10,931 nucleotides of DNA from Micavibrio aeruginosavorus (GTDB lineage Bacteria; Pseudomonadota; Alphaproteobacteria; Micavibrionales; Micavibrionaceae): NCBI GenBank assembly GCA_003241285.1, contig QFOT01000063.1, positions 1 through 10,931 on the forward strand. The letters run 5' to 3'. Below, one piece after another: positions 6,639-10,931 of the stretch. A program made the position numbers and the translations under genes. Numbering within the stretch: position 1 is the first letter of the stretch; every line of letters begins with the position of its first letter. The notes below the pieces were generated by a model. It was not told where the DNA came from. It did not search any database and saw nothing but the letters and a program-made list of their open reading frames with translations.

Positions 6639-7298
6639 ATGAAGATTCTAATTCAATTTTTTGCCGTTATTATAGCTTTTATGCCCATAAAGGCAAAAGC
6701 GGATTATTTCGTATGGGCGGATGAAAAGACAGGCCTGACGGCGTCTTATCCGGACGACTGGAAAATGATAAATAACGCACAGACCGACGATATTCTGACT
6801 GTTGCGCTTCCGTCCGGTGAAGACGATGCGCAGTGCTTTATTCGCGCTGATATTGACGAGAGATACCTTATCTATCCGCAGCATATCCGCGACGAAGTGC
6901 AGCGCGTGGCTTTTTCAAAGAAATTCTGGGAAGAATATAACGCTAATTATAAAAATGTTCAGGTCCTAGGTTTCGGAGATGAAACCGGTCTTGGCAAAGG
7001 ATTCGCATCGACACAAATGATTGCTTACACAGAGCCGTCTGTTGATGGGTCTTCGATAGAAAACCGCGCCGCGATCATGTCAATTACCAACTACTATGAT
7101 AAGACATATCTGGCGCAATGTTCGTCAAAACAGGATGCTTACCAGAAATACGCTACCGCTTTCCTTAGCTTCATGAAAACCATCGATATGAAGAAAGCCC
7201 ATCATGAACTCACGATAGGCAATCATCCGAGGAATTTTATCAACGAAGGCACGCTAGAGTTTAAAGATAAAAATGGCGTGAGCACCGGAAGATATTAG
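6639..7298 (+). CDS. Small exported protein of unknown function
   Basis: I do not recognise a named family. The 219-residue product starts with a clear signal peptide (MKILIQFFAVIIAFMPIKAK, cleavage likely after Ala21 before DYFVW), so the mature protein is probably periplasmic and about 22 kDa. The first mature segment, with TGLTASYPDDWKMI (31-44) and an aromatic/aspartate-rich beta pattern, recalls PsbP/MOG1-like secreted proteins in general shape, but this is only resemblance. Two cysteines, Cys66 and Cys161, could pair. GAGGA ends 4 bases before the ATG as ribosome binding site. It is divergent from the ferritin-CCC1 gene, with about 120 bases between their start codons, and lies 68 bases ahead of the TSUP permease start. 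It may be monocistronic or lead the following operon; no terminator is visible between them. Confidence 0.75.
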   Translation: MKILIQFFAVIIAFMPIKAKADYFVWADEKTGLTASYPDDWKMINNAQTDDILTVALPSGEDDAQCFIRADIDERYLIYPQHIRDEVQRVAFSKKFWEEYNANYKNVQVLGFGDETGLGKGFASTQMIAYTEPSVDGSSIENRAAIMSITNYYDKTYLAQCSSKQDAYQKYATAFLSFMKTIDMKKAHHELTIGNHPRNFINEGTLEFKDKNGVSTGRY

Positions 7299-7314
7299 TG
7301 AATAGTAGACAGCT

Positions 7315-7366
7315 GGAAGTAGTCGGTTTAAGGTAAAGTAATTCTTTATTGAAAATTGTTACTTCC
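7315..7366 (+). promoter_or_regulatory. Inverted repeat abutting the permease start codon
   Basis: GGAAGTA at 7315-7321 is exactly complementary to TACTTCC at 7360-7366, which directly precedes the ATG at 7367. The 38-base interior also contains a smaller AGTAA/TTACT pair. It could fold the leader of the permease mRNA near its start, or mark an operator half-site pair. A 7-base match over this distance may also be chance. Confidence 0.25.
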
Positions 7367-8275
7367 ATGCAGATTTACCTCCCCATAGCTGAAATGAGCG
7401 TGCCTGTCGAAGCCATAATGGTTTTAGGCATGGTAGCAGGGTTTTTTACATCGGTGTTCGGAGTCGGCGGCGGGTTTTTGACTACGCCATTTTTAATTTT
7501 CCTTGGCGTTCCGCCATCCATTTCAGTTGGAACGCAGGCCAATCAATTGGTGGCGTCTTCTGTGTCGGGATCATTGATCCATTGGAGCCGGGGCAATATC
7601 GACGTCAAGCTGGGCTTTGTCATGCTTGGCGGATCGGTCGTCGGTTCCTTGATCGGCATCGGCTTGTTCAAAATTCTGCAGCATATCGGCCAGATCGATG
7701 CCGCGATTAATCTTCTTTATATTTTGTTTCTTGGCAGTATCGGTTCGATGATGCTGGTTGAGAGTATCTATGCGCTTTTGAAAAAACAAACAGCCGAAAA
7801 AGGGCGCTCGAAACTCTGGGTCATGCTTGGCGAAAAACTTCCTTATAAAATGCATTTCCCAAAATCAAAAATGTATATCAGCGCCTGCATGCCGGCGGGG
7901 ATCGGTTTCCTCGGTGGGGTGGTTACTTCTTTAATGGGCGTCGGCGGCGGATTTTTCATGGTCCCGGCAATGATTTATATTCTCGGCATGTCGACGATCA
8001 TGGTGGCAGGAACTTCCCTTTTTCAGATCATGTTCACGACAATTTTTTCAACCATTCTTCATGCAGTAGCAAATCATACGGTCGATCTTGTGCTGGCAGT
8101 GATATTGATCATCGGCGGAATACTGGGATCACAGATAGGTGTCCGCGCTGCAAAATATATCAGGGGCGCTCCTGCGCGGCTTATGCTGGCCGCCATGCTT
8201 ATTGCGGTCGCCGGGAAACTCGCCAGTGATTTATTGATCCAGCCATATGAATTATTCGCGATGCAGGTGCGGTGA
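7367..8275 (+). CDS. TSUP-family permease (TauE/SafE sulfite exporter-like)
   Basis: This is a polytopic inner-membrane protein of the TauE/SafE (TSUP) family, whose characterised members move sulfite, sulfoacetate or related organosulfur anions; the substrate here is unknown. From the ATG at 7367 it has 302 residues, starting MQIYLPIAEMSVPVE. It shows the internal duplication typical of the family: GVFGVGGGFLTTPFLIFLGV in the first half and SLMGVGGGFFMVPAMIYILG in the second, each with the GVGGG signature. The first is followed by QANQLVASSVSGSL, and hydrophobic spans run throughout. An alternative TTG start at 7349 would add six residues. I prefer the ATG because MQIYLPIAE is the usual N-terminus of the close relatives I remember, although neither start has a strong ribosome binding site. 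The stop overlaps the next gene's ATG by one base (TGATG), linking it to the TIGR02186 gene. Confidence 0.88.
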   Translation: MQIYLPIAEMSVPVEAIMVLGMVAGFFTSVFGVGGGFLTTPFLIFLGVPPSISVGTQANQLVASSVSGSLIHWSRGNIDVKLGFVMLGGSVVGSLIGIGLFKILQHIGQIDAAINLLYILFLGSIGSMMLVESIYALLKKQTAEKGRSKLWVMLGEKLPYKMHFPKSKMYISACMPAGIGFLGGVVTSLMGVGGGFFMVPAMIYILGMSTIMVAGTSLFQIMFTTIFSTILHAVANHTVDLVLAVILIIGGILGSQIGVRAAKYIRGAPARLMLAAMLIAVAGKLASDLLIQPYELFAMQVR

Positions 8276-9021
8276 TGAAATACCTGCTCTTATTTCTATC
8301 CATTATTTTATTCCCATTATCTGCTCACGCCCAGAGTAACGGTAATATCGTCATAGATCTGGCCGACGACCATGTTGACATTACAAGCGATTTTTCAGGC
8401 GAAGCAGTAACGGTATTTGGCACAACCGATCAGGATGGTGACATCGCTATAATTTTGCGCGGGCCGCAGGAACGTGTCGTTTTGCGAAAGAAGCATCCTG
8501 TTCTTGGGATGTGGCTCAACCGCGAATCCATCGACTTCAAGAACGTACCCTTATTTTACAATTATGCCGTCAGTCGCCCCGAAAACAATATCGCCGATAA
8601 TCAAATGCTTCGCACATACGGGATAGGGCTTAACGCGCTGAATTTCGAAGCCGTTCGTTACGAAGAGGATACGAGCGTCAATGAATTTCAGGAGGCTCTT
8701 GTCAGGACGCAACAGGCTAAAGGTTTTTTCCCTCTTACCCCATCGCCGATAAGGTTTATGGGGCAAAGGCTTTTCAAAACATCGTTTTATTTGCCTGCCA
8801 ACGTCCCGGTCGGGCGTTATACGGTCGAGGGTTATTTATTTAAGGGGGGCTCATTGGTTGATCGCAGCCTCATCAGTCTTGATGTAGGGCAAGCGGGATT
8901 ATCGGCAAGTGTTTTAAATTTTGCGGCAGAACACAGCCTGTCTTATGCGTTACTGGGTTTATTTTTAGCGATGGTCGCCGGATTTACAGCGTTCTGGATG
9001 TCAAGAAGCCAGAGAGCTTAA
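8275..9021 (+). CDS. TIGR02186 / Alph_Pro_TM exported membrane-anchored protein
   Basis: The 248-residue protein has a signal peptide (MKYLLLFLSIILFPLSAHA, cleavage before QSNG), a beta-rich periplasmic region, and one C-terminal membrane span (about SYALLGLFLAMVAGFTAFWM), ending in a short SRSQRA tail. The order signal peptide, periplasmic domain, C-terminal anchor and the blocks EAVTVFGTTD, VVLRKKHPVLGMWLN and PANVPVGRYTVEGYLFKGG match the TIGR02186/Alph_Pro_TM family as I remember it. The family is largely alphaproteobacterial and commonly found beside TauE/SafE permeases. Its function is not established; an accessory role for the neighbouring permease is inference. The ATG at 8275 overlaps the permease stop (TGATG) with AGGTG about 6 bases upstream. 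A GTG one codon earlier is possible but less likely. Confidence 0.85.
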   Translation: MKYLLLFLSIILFPLSAHAQSNGNIVIDLADDHVDITSDFSGEAVTVFGTTDQDGDIAIILRGPQERVVLRKKHPVLGMWLNRESIDFKNVPLFYNYAVSRPENNIADNQMLRTYGIGLNALNFEAVRYEEDTSVNEFQEALVRTQQAKGFFPLTPSPIRFMGQRLFKTSFYLPANVPVGRYTVEGYLFKGGSLVDRSLISLDVGQAGLSASVLNFAAEHSLSYALLGLFLAMVAGFTAFWMSRSQRA

Positions 9022-9047
9022 ATCGTGGAGGCATAGAGGAGCATTCT

Positions 9048-9533
9048 ATGGAACAGAAAATTCGTAAGGGCGATGGCGGTGTCTATCTTGTCGTCGTCGA
9101 TGAAACATCGGAATTCGATCTGGCCCTTCGCTATGCGGCAAGATGCGCGCAAAATAGAAGAGGGCATGTCGCGCTTCTCCAGATCATCGATATGGAAGAA
9201 TTTCAGGACTGGGGAAATGTCGAAGCTATGCTGCGCAAGGAATTGCGCGAGAAGGCTGAAAAGCAAATCTGGGAAGCTTGCCGGAAAGTCCATGATTTGA
9301 CAGGTCAGGTATCTGCTCTATATATAGCCGAAGGAGAAGCTAAAAGCGCGGTAATCGAAACGATTAATTCCGATCCAAGTCTTGTCCAGCTCGTGCTGGC
9401 GGGAGGCGTTGGCGTTAAAGGGCCGGGGCCGCTTATTAACTATCTTATATCGAAAGGTCTTGGCGATTTGCAGGTTCCTGCTGTAATAGTTCCCGGAAAC
9501 TTTGATACAAACCGAATAGATGCGATTACTTAA
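9048..9533 (+). CDS. Universal stress protein (UspA family)
   Basis: A 161-residue single-domain Usp protein, cytoplasmic. It starts the fold with GGVYLVVVDETSEFDLALRYA (about 10-30, split across strand 1 and helix 1; Asp19 is the usual nucleotide-site Asp). The next strand is HVALLQIIDMEEF, and strand 4 (LVQLVLAGG, 112-120) leads into the phosphate loop and GPGPLINYL, ending with VPAVIVPGN. The canonical loop is G-2x-G-9x-G-S/T. Here Gly122 and Gly125 fit the first part, but the closing G-S/T is replaced by a shifted SKGLG. Nucleotide binding is therefore uncertain. The GPGPL variant is, from memory, usual for the alphaproteobacterial subgroup found next to Nfu genes. A very good ribosome binding site, GAGGAG, lies 6 bases before ATG 9048. 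The Nfu gene starts on the base after its stop. Confidence 0.88.
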   Translation: MEQKIRKGDGGVYLVVVDETSEFDLALRYAARCAQNRRGHVALLQIIDMEEFQDWGNVEAMLRKELREKAEKQIWEACRKVHDLTGQVSALYIAEGEAKSAVIETINSDPSLVQLVLAGGVGVKGPGPLINYLISKGLGDLQVPAVIVPGNFDTNRIDAIT

Positions 9534-10091
9534 ATGTTTATACAAACTGAACCGACCCCCAATCCCCTGACTATAAAATTCATTCCCGGCGAGATCGTCC
9601 TCGAGCGCGGCGTGGCGGATTTTCCAAGCGCGGATTCAGCCGTTGGAAAATCGCCGCTGGCGGAGCGTCTGTTCAAAATTGAGGGTGTACGCGGTGTTTT
9701 CTTTGGGCATGACTTTGTGTCAGTTACAAAAAGCGAGGAACGCGACTGGCTGACATTAAAGCCACTGGTTTTGGGCGCACTATTTGAACATTTTACAACA
9801 GGTCAAAAAATCCTGAGTGACGCACCGGTCACAAAGGATGCGCCATCCGAAGAAGACAGTGATGTCGTTAAGCAAATCAAGGAAATATTGGAAACGCGTG
9901 TGCGTCCGGCTGTCGCGCGTGACGGCGGCGATATTTCATTCGAGGATTTTGACAAAGGGATTCTTTTTCTTAGAATGCAAGGCGCGTGTGCCGGATGTCC
10001 AAGTTCAGTCGTAACACTGAAAATGGGTATTGAGAACATGATGCATCATTATGTACCGGAAGTTTTGGAAGTCAGGGCTGTTCAGGACTAA
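9534..10091 (+). CDS. Nfu-type iron-sulfur cluster scaffold/carrier (NifU family)
   Basis: Nfu proteins carry [4Fe-4S] clusters to client enzymes. The 185 residues comprise an Nfu_N domain (about 1-88, beginning MFIQTEPTPNPLTIKFIPGE and with LFKIEGVRGVFFGHDFVSVT) and, after an acidic linker (101-112), a C-terminal NifU domain with RPAVARDGGDISFEDF (124-139) and the cluster-binding pair Cys152-x-x-Cys155 in GACAGCPSS. Both cysteines are present, so it should be functional. Its ATG directly follows the TAA of the universal stress gene (TAAATG) with no good ribosome binding site of its own, which implies coupled translation. Its last 20 bases overlap the end of the convergent deacetylase-like gene. 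Confidence 0.93.
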   Translation: MFIQTEPTPNPLTIKFIPGEIVLERGVADFPSADSAVGKSPLAERLFKIEGVRGVFFGHDFVSVTKSEERDWLTLKPLVLGALFEHFTTGQKILSDAPVTKDAPSEEDSDVVKQIKEILETRVRPAVARDGGDISFEDFDKGILFLRMQGACAGCPSSVVTLKMGIENMMHHYVPEVLEVRAVQD

Positions 10092-10931
10092 AATCAACCG
10101 CTTCTGTCTTAACCGGAAAATACAGCAAAAATCCCAGCCAGCGATAGCGGGGATCGTCGTCGGGCAGTTCACCTGCCACGGTTATAGTGCAATTAATCCT
10201 CAAGCGATCCGTTATGGGCGCTTCAGGGAAACGAAGCTCTATGCGGCCTGTACCTAAAAAAACCGTTTCTGGCTGAATAGTACCTGACGAGAAGCATTTT
10301 GTTTTTTTTATGTCGTTGTCAGAGATCCGATTGTCGATGGTAAAGCCTATATCCGGCATCGTCATCATGTAACTGGTATCCGGAGTTAGATCTTTTACCG
10401 GAAAGGGCATGGCATTAGAGGTTGTGCGAAATCGGTCTAGATCGCCAAAATCGTCAGTCATCGTAAAGCGGGGAATTTTCATTACATCGGTTGCCTGTGT
10501 CATCACGCCCGAATTCTGCCCGAATGCCGCGTGAAATCCCGCTTTTTGCACGGCGCTTACAAATTGTGCTGAATATTCACCAAGAGGATACGCAAAATAG
10601 TCAGGCTCCTGTTCAAGTTTCTCGCGATAAATCGCTTTGGCGCGATTTAGGTCTTCTGTAATATTTTCTTCGCTCCAGCCTCCCAGATGGCCATAGGTGA
10701 AAGTTGATAGGCCTATCGTGACAAAATCACTTTTCCTAAGGTTCTTGAGTGTTTCCCATTCGCTTTGTTCTGCAAGGCCGGGGCTGATAAAAAGCGTGAA
10801 GGGGATTTTGTTCTGAACCAGAAGCGGTATGGCCTTGGTATAGGTTTCTTCGTCAGGCTCGTCAAAAGTGAGTGCGATGGTATTTGGAGACAGGGTTTCT
10901 CCTCGCTTTTGCTTGGCGAGAAGTTCTGAAA
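10072..10931 (-). CDS. Polysaccharide-deacetylase-like (NodB fold) protein, N-terminus beyond right edge
   Basis: From the right edge, 285 codons are open on the minus strand to TGA at 10074-10072; the start lies outside. The first about 165 visible residues resemble the NodB/CE4 deacetylase fold: IALTFDEPDEETYTKAIPLL (motif 1), IPFTLFISPG, DFVTIGLSTFTYGHLGGWSE (motif 2), YFAYPLGEYSAQF (motif 3) and AGFHAAFGQNSG. A further about 110 residues form a C-terminal extension with two cysteines (KTKCFSSG and RINCTIT) that could pair. Classical members remove N- or O-acetyl groups from cell-wall or exported polysaccharide using a metal held by Asp-His-His. Here the TFDD motif reads TFDE and the two His positions of motif 2 read Ser and Tyr, so classical metal-dependent catalysis is doubtful. 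From memory a similar long version occurs in alphaproteobacteria. Its end overlaps the Nfu gene by 20 bases. Confidence 0.82.
   Translation of the reverse strand, partial: SELLAKQKRGETLSPNTIALTFDEPDEETYTKAIPLLVQNKIPFTLFISPGLAEQSEWETLKNLRKSDFVTIGLSTFTYGHLGGWSEENITEDLNRAKAIYREKLEQEPDYFAYPLGEYSAQFVSAVQKAGFHAAFGQNSGVMTQATDVMKIPRFTMTDDFGDLDRFRTTSNAMPFPVKDLTPDTSYMMTMPDIGFTIDNRISDNDIKKTKCFSSGTIQPETVFLGTGRIELRFPEAPITDRLRINCTITVAGELPDDDPRYRWLGFLLYFPVKTEAVDFSPEQP

Noticed and set aside
1..10931. A defence island, prophage, integrated element or CRISPR array
   Set aside because: No transposase, phage protein, toxin-antitoxin pair or regular direct repeats are seen; the only recombinase is the housekeeping XerD.

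Overview
The window looks like ordinary chromosomal housekeeping sequence from an alphaproteobacterium of moderate GC, roughly mid-to-high 40s percent by eye. Three things point to Alphaproteobacteria: xerD lying divergent to an aroK-aroB-CNNM/CBS operon; a secreted protein recognised by its alphaproteobacterial TIGR02186/Alph_Pro_TM pattern beside a TauE/SafE permease; and a Rhodospirillales-like universal stress protein next to an Nfu scaffold. The codon mix and lower GC would suit a Micavibrio-like or other low-GC lineage, but that is inference. I see no rRNA, tRNA, CRISPR array, transposase or phage gene.

Layout, left to right. (1) Bases 1-2331, minus strand: a probable three-gene operon read leftwards. 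It holds a 44-residue single-span membrane peptide, a 585-residue exported protein of unknown function, and the N-terminal 136 codons of xerD, which is cut by the window edge. (2) Bases 2332-2455: divergent promoter region. (3) Bases 2456-5392, plus strand: aroK, aroB and a CNNM/CBS/CorC-type membrane protein, overlapping by 11 and 4 bases. (4) Bases 5393-6517, minus strand: a ferritin-like/CCC1 iron-manganese transporter gene broken by a single in-frame TAA at 5696-5698. Its promoter has a TATAAT -10 box overlapped by a perfect inverted repeat. (5) Bases 6639-7298, plus: a small exported protein of unknown function. (6) Bases 7367-10091, plus: a TSUP permease, the TIGR02186 exported membrane-anchored protein, a universal stress protein and an Nfu-type iron-sulfur scaffold, tightly spaced and probably co-transcribed. 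(7) Bases 10072-10931, minus: most of a polysaccharide-deacetylase-like protein with altered metal-binding motifs. It runs off the right edge and overlaps the Nfu gene tail to tail by 20 bases.

How the genes work together: aroK and aroB supply two steps of the shikimate pathway, and the CNNM/CBS gene is carried along by translational coupling. The ferritin-CCC1 gene (iron or manganese handling), the TSUP/TIGR02186 pair (sulfur-anion transport is a family guess) and Nfu (Fe-S delivery) give the right half a loose metal/sulfur flavour, but nothing in the sequence proves a functional link.

I did not find a convincing new defence, mobile or biosynthetic system. The most notable points are the nonsense codon in the otherwise intact ferritin-CCC1 gene with its operator-like repeat, the overlooked 44-residue peptide translationally coupled to the large exported protein, and the deacetylase homologue that appears to lack its metal-binding histidines.
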